Below are positions 35,075 to 46,700 of a stretch of 64,000 nucleotides of DNA, piece by piece. The translations under genes and the position numbers were made by a program. Under the pieces are notes generated by a model that did not search any database, was not told where the DNA came from, and worked only from the letters and a program-made list of their open reading frames with translations. The DNA is from Dipylidium caninum. Lineage: Eukaryota > Platyhelminthes > Cestoda > Cyclophyllidea > Dipylidiidae. The stretch spans positions 1 through 64,000 of the forward strand of contig QEYB01001036.1 of assembly GCA_017562135.1 (NCBI GenBank), given 5' to 3'. The first letter of the stretch is position 1, and every line of letters starts with the position of its first letter.

Positions 35075-35820
35075 TCAGGAGGAAGCGCACGGACTAAAAC
35101 TTCCCACATATAATATAGTCCGGCCAAAGTCAAAAAAAAGAGTTTAAAGGGGGAAAAAGTAAAGCATATCTACGTTCATTGTGCATAAACTCTTTGCGTC
35201 AAATAAGCCGCTTAGAAGTAGGGGCTTTAGTTGACGGCTGCTTCGGTTCAGGACGACATGAAGCACCCAGTAGAGAGTGTGAAAGTCGTCTTTCGAGTAA
35301 AGACTGTCCAAACCAAACGAACACCCCTTCTTGCAACAGGACGTATTCCATCACCAAATGCGATAATTGCCTCCTCGTGCATTTTTTGCATTTCGTCATA
35401 CAAATAATCATTGCCCATCAAAATATTACCATACAGTAGCTTGTAGCAATTTTGCTTCCTTTTCTTTGGAGCAAAAACAATTCTTCCGGAAGAATGGGCA
35501 AAAAGGCCTGGGGCAGTACTTTACCAGCACAAACTGACTTAATTGGTTCTCGATTGTCTAGAATGAATTGACGGAAAAAGATTCAGGTCCACTCACTGAA
35601 CTACGTGTTCTGTTCTTCCAATCAACCTTTTCCTGCTGTTCCACTCATTATAACATGCCACCTACAGAGGTGGTGAGGATTTATTATCAAAATGCATGCT
35701 TAATGAATATTAAGTATCAATAATAGGCAGTTAATCAATCACAAGCGAAAACACTGTCGCCGGAGAGTACGAACCTCGCAGCCCCAGACGCTAATGGCAG
35801 CGCCCACCGACCAATCGACA
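35075..35820. other. Gene-free interval
   Basis: No supported gene. Plus and minus frames of about 70-86 codons at 35,179-35,439 overlap each other without support. Confidence 0.3.
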
Positions 35821-36330
35821 ACCGTCCAATGAACTTCATTTCTTGCACTTTCATTAATTTTTCTGCAGTAGGAAAATAGAGGCAATGGGTCTAATGCGGG
35901 CAAGTGGCCTTGAAGGCTTGGAACAAGTGAGGTTGAGGAGAATGGGACGAGAGTGGCGCTGAAAGGCACTTTTGTCAGGGAGAGAGGCAAGAGAGGAGAG
36001 GGAGGGTAGAGGTGTGTGAAACGGTGGTAAGCTATGGCGGCAGAGGAGGCGGACTAATGTTAGATAGATCATTAAACGATGGCAAGATTATGATTTGCTG
36101 GAATGCATATCGAGTCCCGTTTGCCTGCTACTACTGCCAACACCTTTATTTCCCAACTCGCTGACGCTTTCGGGCTTCGTCTTCAAGTCTTCCGCCCTCT
36201 CTACTAACACACGAAAGTCTAGCGGGTAGCGGTTGGCAGAGAGCATGATCCACTTGAAATACACGGGTATTAGGCCGAAGGAAGAGCTTCCTCGGGCCTA
36301 ACGGTCAGTGAGTGTTTCAGCGGGTCATCT
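35820..36330 (+). repeat. Repeat family I, copy 1
   Basis: Direct partner of 45,890-46,220. Landmarks: GAATGGGACGAGAGTGGCGC versus GAACGGGGCGAGAGTGACGC, CTGACGCTTTCGGGCTTCG, TAGCGGTTGG, then CATGNTCCA and GAGCTTCCTC.GGCCTAACG. Copy 2 is shorter by several deletions. On the minus strand both contain FQRHSRP in open frames, which is too short to prove coding. Confidence 0.7.
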
Positions 36331-38095
36331 AAAGCAGAATGACGTTGTTGGCACCCTTTGACAAGCGTAAATGGGAAGGCTGGATTAAGGTGATTTTGTG
36401 CATCCCGAAAACCGAGCTAGTGAAAATGGGTGGTTTACACGACGGCGTCCACAACAGTCACACACTCCGACCGTAAAAGTTAAGGCCGAATTCCGAACTC
36501 CTCTTGCTTCTGTTCTGAGCGTAAAGGCGGAGCATGGAGCAGAGAAGAGGAGGGGAGCGGAGTCAACCTCGAGCTGGCGATCGCCCGTATTCACGGAGAA
36601 ATTCGTCATACGTATAAAGGAGTGACTGACGACATCTGACCACATGGACGTCGAGGGTTATATGGGTTAGCCTATTTCTCAAAGTCCAGACACGACCAAT
36701 GCATCAATGCTTCGGGATGAGGGTGCCAAGCCTTCTGCCGCATGTCTCAAGCCCCAGACTCCACGGCAAACGAATTTTCCTTCTCACAAAAGGTACCATC
36801 AACTGCGCATATGCATCGCTAACTCTTTTGCTGGCGCTGGATGAAAGAGGGTCGGCAAGGTGACCGAGACGTGTGCATTTGCGTTTCTTCCCCCGACACT
36901 GTCCGAGATATCGTCAGTGTCACCTCACCTCACCTTTAATCATTTAATTCCCTCTTTTCTCTTCCCTCTTCTTCCCACATCTGTCAGTGTCAAGGCCAAC
37001 GTCGAACAGTAACAGGGACCACCTCACTCAGGCGACACAAGAGACTTCAGGACTAAAACTTGAACTTCCGTAAGGAGGGAAGATGTCCACTGAGTATGCC
37101 TTTTGGGGGTGTCTCAAACAGTTAGGGATGCGAGGGGACACCGTCGGTATGCAGGATTTGCGAAGTAAGAAATGCCAAAAGGAAACCGATACTCTGCACG
37201 ACAGACTCCCAAGAGCCAATCAGAAAGCTGTCTTCAGAATGGCAATACATAAGCGCGTGACTCGAGTGAGAGGGCAGTTGGAGGTTGAAGGAGGGGCGAG
37301 TGAAAACTCCTTCGTAGGGTCTTCTGGTTCATATTCTCCTCGAGTCTGAAGACGCTGACGGGGAGCCTTTGTACGAGACGTAAATCTGGCCGTATTCCGT
37401 TTGGTCTACGTCATTACGACAACAATCCCTATACCACGTCACCCTCACGCTATCCTGCATGATGAATCTGGTTGAGGTGACGGTCATTCATTGAACGTTG
37501 GGGTATTCCATCTACTTCCTACTTCTCGTTCGCCCCTACACTATCGGAGTCTACACAAGGTAGACCGCTCTAAGACACTTGTCGGTGAGTAACATCACAG
37601 AATTGCATGTTTCCTCTCGACTTCTTTACCACGTTTATTGAATTCAGCACCATCAAGTGTGATTTTTGCGGTCCCAATTAGTGTTAACCACTTGCAATTG
37701 AACCTCGCGCTGATTGGTTCACACTCCTTCGTGCGAATTTGTACGTTTGAAATCGCCCAATTAAGAGTGTTCAGGAACTTCCTTCTCATCTCCTGACGAA
37801 ATGGAACATTCAACAGGCTCCCGTAAGGGCTCGCAGTGCGGTTATTTTAAACCGTTGCTTGCTGTTCAATGACGCTTGTCATGATACAGCAAAGTGGAGA
37901 GCAATCAGTTACACTTCCCTTGAATAGTCCGCACGGCATCGCATCAACCGCGCCTTCGTTTTGCCTACGCTGTCGGTGCCCTTCGTCTGGCGCATGTACG
38001 AATTTTAGGATGCATTTCCACAATTTTCTCACGAATGCCGATGAATGGACCCACCTTGTCGAAAGGGGAGAGAGGCATGAATGTGTGGAAGATTT
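36330..38095. other. Gene-free interval
   Basis: No supported gene. Two frames with ordinary composition (36,398-36,625 plus and 37,083-37,349 plus) have no splice or paralog support. Confidence 0.3.
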
Positions 38096-38405
38096 GCCCT
38101 GCTTCTTCACTGTCGCACCACACGAGTCTGTCCTCTCTGCGCAGCCTCGTTATCGTACTGGTTTGCCTCACCAGAGCCAGACAACCCTTTTGGGGTGGAG
38201 AGAGAGTGTACTCAGTGGTCGCTCTCTCTCCTTTGAGTGGGTTGTGAAATGGCCCATATGGTGAGGTGTGGCGTATGTTTGACACCATCTCCTGGCCTCC
38301 GACTGTCTCTCTGCAACACTTTAATCCGATACTGGCCTAAACTCAGGTTGAACTCAAGAATTAGATTGAGACTAGGAAGGGTCTCTTGAAAACTGACGTG
38401 TGGTA
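38095..38405 (+). repeat. Repeat family E, copy 2
   Basis: Direct partner of 690-1,020; see that entry for shared landmarks. It is followed about 400 bases later by repeat F copy 2. Confidence 0.7.
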
Positions 38406-38789
38406 CCTTTCAATTCACTTCCCTTCCACCAATCTTTAGGCAAAATTCTTTACAATTTCTATTGATAACCACATGCTATCTACGCCAACATCAGTCAACT
38501 AGTGCGACTGGTAGAACTCTTCGGCTTCACATCAGGCTAACCGTCTCCCGAACTGTCGCTGCGAGTAACTGTACGTGAAATTAGGGAACAGAATGCGACA
38601 CAAGCGCAGTATGAAAGCCCAACAAAGTGCCATCTGTCAGGGTGGAGGGTGAGTCCGGACAGCGTTCTGTTCATCGGTCTTTTCCTTGGACATGGAGGTG
38701 GACATCGTTAATTTCATCTTCTCTGACTTTTCAACACTGTCACACGACAGCTTTTTCCGGCGAATCCTCTTCAGCTAGCGTTGCCGCTA

Positions 38790-39030
38790 CTCTAAGCAGA
38801 GAATGCAGGAAAAATGACACAATGATAAATGTCACTTGCAGTGCCCACTTAGTCGGTGTGAGGAAAGCTCCGTGAAGGAGGCTTCTACAGGTTCACCCGT
38901 CGGTTTGTTTCTTTCGACTGCAGCTCGAATTAACCAGACGAGCAGGCGCCTGACAGTGCACAGAATGGATGTCAGTCGTCAGATTCGGATGGTTAGTCGT
39001 CTACGAGCTCAATGATCAACTGTTACAAGG
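38790..39030 (+). repeat. Repeat family F, copy 2
   Basis: Direct partner of 13,855-14,090, with TTCGACTGCAGCTCG, AGACGAGCAGGCGC and TCAGTCGTC in order. Confidence 0.65.
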
Positions 39031-40250
39031 TGTTAGCGAATGTTGTATTCACGGGTGATATTTTCTCCCAAATTGAAACTCGGTATATGGAAGACAATCA
39101 GTGTAATTCTCAAACCGCTTACACCGGAAATGGAGGGTCGAAGAGCAGTGAGTTTCGAGGCTGTGGGCTGTTGATTGTTTGATTGTTTCGTCTGCCCACT
39201 CCTCGCTTCTTTCTCGCCCACTGTTTCATTCCTTTTCTCCCACACTCTCACGTTCATGAATCGGTCCATTCTTTCGTAAGAGAAGGTAGTTGGCAATTTG
39301 CGGTGTGAGTGGTCTGAGGATTGCACTGATTTGCTCTCATACCGAGTGGTGCACGGAGTTTCAATTTCGCAGAAGGCACCACTCGTAAATTAGACATCCA
39401 CTGCTACCCAGTCGCAGTTGATTGTTGGTCTCGTCAGCCACCACCAGACTGGTTGCTTTCAGCTCTGCACAACTTCATGGAGGTGGCCGATGTTAATCCC
39501 ACTTGACGGCTTTTGCATACTCCCAAATGCCTTCTGCACTCTAATAAGCACTTTCGCTCCAACTCGCCTCTCCTATTTCTTCAACTCATTCCTCACTGAA
39601 CCCTTTACTCACGCTGACATGAAGGCTGATGACTACTGATGTTGTGACGAACTTGATGAATTTTTCCGAGCTCCTCCGTTTGACCCTGTCATGAAGGTCA
39701 ATTTTTGCGGGCATTTAACAGCAGCTTAAGTTAACGTCGACGCGAGGGTGGAGTGAGGAGTGGGGAACAAGTTGCGCAACTAACTCATCAAGACACCTCC
39801 ATCTGCCTGGTAATAATAGATTGCCGGGGTGGACACATAGGAAGCCAATGTTTTACCATCTGAGTGCGCCCAACCTGCTTCATGGACGATGAAGAAGATT
39901 GATTGAGTGAGGAAAGAGGACTGCGGACATAGGCGAAAGGTGGGCGAAGCAGTCTTTTGGTATGTTACACTTGAAACATACACTTAAAAAAGCTTGCGAC
40001 ATTTACCATGAGGATGGGGGACGAGATGTAGTCAAAAGGTAGATTAGACGAGGGAGTCACTTGCCGTATGCTGTAATGCTTGACTGCAGGCTTTCGGTCA
40101 AACGGTGCTGACTCCCACCTTTCCCCCCCTGCTTGACGGACAGACAGAGAGACAGACAGGCAACTGCCTGAACGTGTCCACTCACGAAGTGCTGCCAACC
40201 ATGTCATGAAGAATTGCTGACGCGGCCATAATCGATTGTGAGCTACGGGA
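39030..40250. other. Gene-free interval
   Basis: No supported gene. Nothing notable apart from a short GACA-rich patch at about 40,138-40,160. Confidence 0.3.
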
Positions 40251-40600
40251 TCGATTGAATTGGAATTTGTTGACGCCTTTCCTCGTACACAAAGTCACTC
40301 TGCTCTCTGGCTTGATTGCGAACCGAATGAAGGGCGGCAGAAATTCATTCGTCGCATTTGCCTTCGGGAGAATGCGGCGCCATTCTTGGGAATTTAGTTG
40401 ACAAACGCAGTCTACGAATATGGTCTATGCAAGTGGACGGTTACACTATTCTCCGTGAGCTGATTCAATTAATAATCTTTTGCTCGGCCTTATCTCATTC
40501 TCCTGTCTCGGTCATTGCAGTGAAGAGTCAGTCACCCACGGCCGAAGGGCTTATCACCACTGCCAGGGTGTGTGGTACTAAATTAGCTGACAATCGATAG
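40250..40600 (+). pseudogene. Family B fragment, copy 3
   Basis: Shares the block before the B copy 1 ATG (TTTGTTGACGCCTTTCCTCG), an ATG with MKGGRNSFVAFAFGRMRRHS against MKGGGRRFVTLVITRMWRHS, and then a TGA stop. After the intron-like stretch, a TCATTGCAG acceptor at about 40,520 is followed by VKSQSPTAEGL. The first exon is broken by the stop and the second loses similarity after about 12 codons, so this is a 5' fragment of the family. Confidence 0.55.
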
Positions 40601-41005
40601 AGAACAAACCGTAAATACACAGACCTCGCCGGGAATTCGTCCTCTTCTCAGTAGTGGAAGCGCCGCTCACAGCACGTGTTTGGACATTGCCGAGGAGATT
40701 CACGGACCTGCATTCTTGCAGCCCTACTTGCAGGCATTCCTGGACTGGACCTTCATAGTTTCTATGTATTCACGAAGAGAATAGTCGTCCTCCAATCTTC
40801 TTACAGAAAACCACCGTCTTTGACGATCGTTAATTTTGAAGAAAGCTAAATTCTAGCCGGGGACGGTCTTTTTACTCAAAGGGTATCCACCAACAAGCAT
40901 TCGCATTCGTCCACTCCTCTATCCACTGTTCACAATATGCAATCAAGAAATACTCGTCATCCTACGACAATAAATACAGGCTGAATTCACTTTTGCACTC
41001 ACCTT
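40600..41005. other. Gene-free interval
   Basis: Nothing recognised. Confidence 0.3.
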
Positions 41006-41215
41006 GCATGTGTCCACCTGCGCCCTCTAAAGTCCTGCGTACCTCACTTCCTCGCCCGACTCTCCGATTCGCCTATTCCTCTGCTCATCGACCTTCAGTG
41101 CCCTTCCACCTCTCACCGATTTATATCACCCCCTTTCGTCATTTACCTCTTCCTCCAGAAGCAACAAAATTAGTTCGTGAGTCTTCTTTTCCACTGCAAA
41201 ATAGGGAAGGAAGGA
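41005..41215 (-). pseudogene. Family B fragment, copy 4, with microexon
   Basis: Aligns in the same orientation with 20,820-21,010. It contains a 47-nt microexon at 41,147-41,193 encoding EKKTHELILLLLEEE, flanked by CCTATTTTGCAG and GTAAATG on the minus strand. The neighbouring exon text (CGAGTCGGG/GGAGAGTCGGGCGAGGAAG) is also shared. B copy 3 lies 400 bases away on the opposite strand, so the family was broken and inverted here. Confidence 0.5.
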
Positions 41216-41222
41216 AGGAAGG
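41204..41222 (+). repeat. (GGAA)n microsatellite
   Basis: Four to five GGAA units next to B copy 4. Confidence 0.9.
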
Positions 41223-42450
41223 TCACCGTCACCGTCCCCGCCTCCACTTCCACGTCTGTGATCATTTCTGTCTTCATCTCCTCTTCAGACCATCCCTTCA
41301 CTCCCATTTCCATTTCCGTTTCCTTTTCGATACATCCAAGATGTCATCCATCTCTCGTCTATTCCCGCTTGCTGCTGTAAAGACCGGGATAATAAAGGGG
41401 GTAAAGCAAATAAGTTCATTTCACATCTCATAGCCGCTCGTGTGGAAGAGTGTATGTATGTTTGATTATCTCTTCGTTTGGCCAAGGTCCTGTTGATGAT
41501 CGAACAATGGACAGCGACGCCAATCAGTTCACCCAGGATGACTGATGTCGAGCCTCTCCATTGCGCCTGTTTAGGTAAGACAAGTGCCAGGGAAAAAACT
41601 GGAGGCTTCAGTGCGGCATGTAGCCTACAAGCCGACTCCCCATTCCATACTTTCCTCCCCTTCCATGCCCTCGGCCGCCTGTCCATTTCATGCGCTCTCC
41701 TCAAACCACAACGACGACGACGACGATTCTTATCGTCTTACTCACAAAGGGAGTCGGGTGGGATTGCCTACTAGGAATAAATGGAGAGAGGCGAGCTCAC
41801 GAGTCACTTCTTCCGCATTCAGTTAATGCTGCAGTAGGACTGGCTTCTGTGCTGAGGCAAGCGGAGATTTCGATATCAGAGATACGCACATGCAGACGAG
41901 TAGGACGACCATGGCAACCAGTGGGGTGGGGATTGTGAGGAATACCAGAAGCAATCACACACCAACTTGTAGAAACGCGTACGCAGTCGACATGTCGAGA
42001 GGTCGGCAGTGGAGATATGCGCCGAGGCGATTTGAAAATGCGAACACGTCGGGAAATTGATTGATGTCGCGTGATTCTCGGCTGACAACGTTGTCATTGC
42101 TCACATCGAGCTGGCACAAGGTGGACAAAGAGTTTCACGTGTCAGAGCTGCCTTTTGGTGAGCGGAGAGGAACGGGAGGCACGGACCAGGACAGACGACG
42201 ATAACGTAATAATGAGTTTTCTTGCGGACCAGAATAGCAGATGAATTGGGTCTGGAAATGATGAGTTTTTAAGGCAGCTTTCTTCATTACTTGATTAAAC
42301 TATGTTGGGGCATTTGGAGAATAGTCCTCAGAACTAGTCAGTCTGCTGCTCTAACTGCTCTTTTGCTGGTATGCGCCGAAGTTGACGCCTTTCCTGGTTG
42401 TGGTGTTGATGTTATTGTAGTAGAGAATTCACCTACTACTAGAGAGTCCA
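41215..42450. other. Gene-free interval
   Basis: Includes an ACG trinucleotide run at 41,710-41,726. Overlapping frames of 80-139 codons on both strands at 41,285-41,938 have no support. Confidence 0.3.
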
Positions 42451-42461
42451 TTTGCATATAA

Positions 42462-42680
42462 ATGCCACCACCATTCTCATCGCCGCAGAACCGACGCCCG
42501 AGAAAGTACAAGAAGGTTGCAGCCGGACAGCTTGTCCGAGAGACATTGTATGGAGAGTTGGAACGGTGCACCTGGTTTATGTGTAAGCCTACTGTTGAGG
42601 AGGCCCCTCTGCACCTCTTTTCGAGCATCAAAGCAGACCATAGAGCAGTCATTGGGTGTCGGCAAAGGCTACTCCACTAA
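42462..42680 (+). CDS. Weak candidate small ORF
   Basis: ATG at 42,462 sits just after a GCATATAA string and opens 72 codons: MPPPFSSPQNRRPRKYKKVA, then TLYGELERCTWFMCKPTVEE and HLFSSIKADHRAVIG. It is basic at the start, with ordinary composition after. The opposing strand is also open for 104 codons. No paralog or splice site decides between them. Confidence 0.2.
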   Translation: MPPPFSSPQNRRPRKYKKVAAGQLVRETLYGELERCTWFMCKPTVEEAPLHLFSSIKADHRAVIGCRQRLLH

Positions 42681-42755
42681 AGACAACGCCAAATGCGACA
42701 GCAGTGTCTCGTGTTGCGAACAGAGTAAGGCTCGAAGGAGCGGACGGGCTGTAGG

Positions 42756-43067
42756 GTGTGGCCATTTGGTGACAGTGGCAGCGATGAGGAGACACTAGTC
42801 TATTGTGACACCTTGTGTTCCTGTCAGTACATAAGGCATTTGAGCACCTCGAAACGCTATGTCGGTTCGTCTGGTGAGTTTGGTGCTTCCTGGGGAAACA
42901 AATGGCACACAGGATGCGTTCACTTGTCCCTCGAGAATTCTCTCATGGAAGTTGATTTCTGCGCACGCTTCGGTTGGCTACACGTTAACGGTTATTCGAC
43001 AAGTGGTCAGCACCGATCCAGCTTTCTTGCGGTATGCTACGATGCCGATAATGCAACCATAATGTGA
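42756..43067 (+). CDS. Weak candidate exon
   Basis: 103 open codons without an initial ATG: GSDEETLVYCDTLCSCQYIR, then FGASWGNKWHTGCVHLSLEN, FCARFGWLHVNGYST and a stop after CYDADNATIM. Six cysteines and four tryptophans give it the look of a folded extracellular domain. An internal GTGAGT at about 42,876 could end an exon early. No partner copy is found. Confidence 0.22.
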   Translation: MWPFGDSGSDEETLVYCDTLCSCQYIRHLSTSKRYVGSSGEFGASWGNKWHTGCVHLSLENSLMEVDFCARFGWLHVNGYSTSGQHRSSFLAVCYDADNATIM

Positions 43068-43069
43068 TT

Positions 43070-45245
43070 GAGGCTAGATGATGCAGCACCTCGTGACTCC
43101 TTGACAGCCTGTTAGTGCCGCAGTAGACGAAATTTTTGGATCTCCTCCTACTCCTTGCACCCTCCTTTCACCCTTACCTGAACCCTCCCCTCTCTATTAC
43201 GAACAATTTGCAACTCACTTGTCCTCACCTGAGAACGGATGAGTTGAAGGGGGTCAGTCGAAGGCAATGAGTTAGTCTGTCGCCACTCTCTACAGCCGCA
43301 CACGTCCACGTTGCACTGTGGAGTCGAGACGAGTTAGTCACTACCTTCAACCCACCGTGCTCTTCTGCTGTAAAAAATTAATACTCGCAGGAGTTGATGG
43401 GGTTCGTCGATACACTGGATGGCGTCAGGCCTTAATCCAACGGTTGTCGCACCTGTTCTCTCCCCAACAACTTCCCAATTCGTTTTTCGCCGTGGTAGAC
43501 GACTACGCTAGGCTAGAGGACTGAATCAGTTATCAGGAGGTGGTTCAATGTTATACATCCCGTGCTCTAATCAAGAATAAAACCTGAACCCACTGTCACC
43601 CATTAGGCCCGAAAGTCACCTTCACCAATTAAGACCATGAACACCTCTGGTGGCAGACAGCACGGCATTACTTGACATAACCATCTCCCCTAAGAAGCCT
43701 TAACTCATACTTTTCACGATGACTGTAAACGTTCCAACAGGCAGCCATGAGAATCTCCTAGCTTGAGGCTTCACCTTACGGCGTTTCTTCAGTCTACTCG
43801 TTTGAAATGGTGAGTTTCCACTCGCATGGCATAATTAATGAGAGTCACTTTCACCGCAGGAATCACGACAAATGATGTATTCTGAACAGCGCAATGATAA
43901 CGGAAAAACAAATGTTTTCTGTCAATGTCCTGTCTTAGCCCAACCTTGTGCTTCTACCTGGGTGTCGAGACACAACGTCATTCTGCGTCTCGTTTGCATG
44001 GCATAAGCTCTGCCCGCGTGTCGATAGATAGATTAACAAGCCTCTGAGAGCTGCATGGAACATCGCTCATGTTGTAGTAAGTTGTGAGCAGAGTTTTAGT
44101 TTGGAGAAGACGTCAACTGACATCTAGTCACAGTTTGTCAGTGAGCTTTGCAGGCGGCTGGATCACTCGAAGATGACGACTGGTCTCCACCCGCTGAACT
44201 CTCATGTGCCTTCGCGTGTGGACAGTTTGAGCTGCGGTCGAAAGAATCCGACCGATATTTTGACCTATTTGAGGCTCGGCCACGCGGCTTCCCCCAATTC
44301 CGACCAAGTAGGCGTTGCGAACGTCACTTTCCATAGCGTCATTTCTTGGTGCAATCTAAGCTTGGTGGTGCGAGAATGCTGGCTGTCAAGCAATCTCCGG
44401 AAAAGACGTGTGGTCCATATGTCCTTGTTTATATGGCAGGGTAAAGAAGTCAGAGGAGATGAATTGTTCAGTTCCAGATCTATAATCCGACTGTTGCTGC
44501 CTCGATCAGGAGTTGTGATTTACCTCTGCATCAGAAACTTCGCGAAAGCAGAGCTTCCTTGAGGGCAACACCTGGGAAGGAATGTCACCATAGACATTCT
44601 CTGCACAGACGGCGTGAAGTGAAACGCCTCACAGCGAAATCCCTTTCAGCGCCTCTCCCCGCCACTCTCGCCCCACTCCCCCCAACCTTAATGGTTCACA
44701 AGCCTCTGAGCTGTTTTTCGCAGCGAACCCATTGTCTCGAGTTTTCTACTCTGTGCTCAGAGTGGAGACGTAACACTCTAAATAACTAAGTCAACGGACG
44801 TAGAGTCGATTGGTGTTATGCACTGCAACAAGATTTGATCGTGTTCCCGAGTGCTTTTCTTGGTTTTCTCGCTTCCTCCTACCAACAGCTTCACGATTCT
44901 CCTTTCTCCATGGCGTGGACCTTGACTCTGATCCACCTGAAACACCGATGGTGATGTGGAGTTACTTCCGCGAACACGACCATAGCAAAACTTCTCACCC
45001 AACTGGATTCGGTGTAGCGATTGTCACCTGCTGCCTGCACCCAGGTCCCTAGCTCAGCATGTCCAACCACTGAATCAGGTGCCTCCCTCTCAGAGGTGCA
45101 GCTCACGAAACTGCTTGCGGCAACTGATCCATTTCACTGCAAGCGAATCAGTCCGCTTACTCCATCTGGGCTGCTAAGCTTCCTACCTCGAGCAATCAGT
45201 TACCAAGTAACGAGTCGCCTCAATTACCTTAGGATGACAGGACAT
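43070..45245. other. Gene-free interval
   Basis: No supported gene. Plus frame 44,173-44,562 (129 codons, true ATG) has ordinary composition but no splice or paralog support. Confidence 0.3.
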
Positions 45246-45250
45246 CACAC

Positions 45251-45368
45251 GTTGTTCTCATTGTGATTGTTGGGGTTGTTGTGGCTCATTCTTATCTGAT
45301 TTTCACGTTCACGAGAATCAGACAAGAAGGAGTCACAATAAGCCCAACAATCACAATGAGAAGAACAA
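45251..45368 (+). repeat. Large inverted repeat (hairpin)
   Basis: The left arm 45,251-45,304 begins GTTGTTCTCATTGTGATTGT. The right arm 45,313-45,368 ends ACAATGAGAAGAACAAC. They are near-complementary over about 54 bases with an 8-base loop, a three-base insertion and a few mismatches. Transcribed, this would give one long stem-loop. It abuts repeat G copy 2, whose counterpart G copy 1 has only a remnant of the right arm. Confidence 0.85.
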
Positions 45369-45560
45369 CTACAACAGCCAATGATCAACCTGCTGGAGGC
45401 ACTTAAAAAGAAGGTCGCACAAGTGCCCGAAGAGCAAGCAGTGGATGACTACTACGACACCCAATGACAAGCCCTACATTTCAATGGCGCTTCCGCCCAA
45501 CGCACATCTCACACCTCATCTGCTGGCCTGCACGCTGCAGCAACTGTTGCAACTGATACG
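45325..45560 (+). repeat. Repeat family G, copy 2
   Basis: Direct partner of 15,170-15,440, with GAGCAAGCAGTGG, CTACTACGACAC and CCAACGCACA in order. Confidence 0.6.
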
Positions 45561-45890
45561 ATGATACTCAGTCTGTGTCGGCAACAGAGAAACTGCTCCT
45601 CGCAAAGTGAATGACGGCCAAATTGCAATTATTTATCAACTCTCCTCTGGCCTTTTCTCCTCTCCCTGTGACTTCTCGGGACGCAGACGGAAGCGGAGCA
45701 GGAGACGGAGGCAGCTAGAAAACGAAGAAGATCGCCTGATGCAACAACCAAATCCCATTGTAGTGCGTGACACTAACCCACGCCACGTCAGTTGACTCAG
45801 TAGTTCAGGGTGTTACATTCCCACTCCCTACCCCCCCGCCCAAGAGTTACTTGAATAAGGAAATGCAGCAAGTGTTTGAGTCTAATTGGC
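45560..45890. other. Gene-free interval
   Basis: Nothing recognised. Confidence 0.3.
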
Positions 45891-46310
45891 AGCATTTTTT
45901 TCCGCCTTTGCCTTCTGCTTTCCATGCATGCCACTTTGGTGCCTGTCCTGAAATTTACAAGTCAGAGTAGGGGGATAGGAGAGTCGAACCAAATGGTTGT
46001 GGGAGAACGGGGCGAGAGTGACGCTGAAACTGTGGTGAGGGAAGGCGGCATTGAACGACGGCAAAATTATGTCTTGCTGGAATGAAAGCCGGGTCCCGTT
46101 CGCCAGCTACTGACGCTTTCGGGCTTCGCCTCCCAAAATGACAGACGAAAGTGGAGGGGAGTAGCGGTTGGTAAGGCGCATGGTCCAGAGCTTCCTCCGG
46201 CCTAACGTACAGTCGAGTGGGGAATGCACGATACGGCGGAGGAAGGTGTTGGAAAAAAAGCGAGTTAATAACTTCCACGAGACTGACAAACAGAGAAAGA
46301 ACGCCTCGAA
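45890..46310 (+). repeat. Repeat family I, copy 2
   Basis: Direct partner of 35,820-36,330, shortened by deletions. Confidence 0.65.
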
Positions 46311-46439
46311 TTGAGGCCAGAACTATAAAGCCTCAAATCGTGACCTCTTCTAGCGGCCAAAACTTATCTTGAGAGAATTCGCTGCTCCAATGTCAAAGGA
46401 ATCGGACGATAAGCAAACAAGTTCAAACTCACCATGGTT

Positions 46440-46700
46440 CATGGATGGATGCGTGATGGTATGTCAAGAGTTACCTGTTGCGCAATTCTCTCCAGCATGG
46501 AATTGTGCACGGTCCGACTGCCAGAAAGGCCCTATGGAAGGTACACGAAGCAGGAAGTAGGAGTCACGCACATTTGCAGCTTCACCGACACAGAATGCGC
46601 ATGAAGGCATTGCATACAGGTAATGAGAGGCCAAAGGTTGGTTTCAAGCAGATGCCACACATTGTTAGGCGTAATTTCACCCTACCCAACATGCGCTCTA
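46440..46700 (+). repeat. Dispersed repeat family H, copy 5 (left part only)
   Basis: Aligns with 8,000-8,180, including TTTGCAGCTTCACCGACACA against TTTACAGCTTCACTAGCACA and AGAATGCG. Confidence 0.45.
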
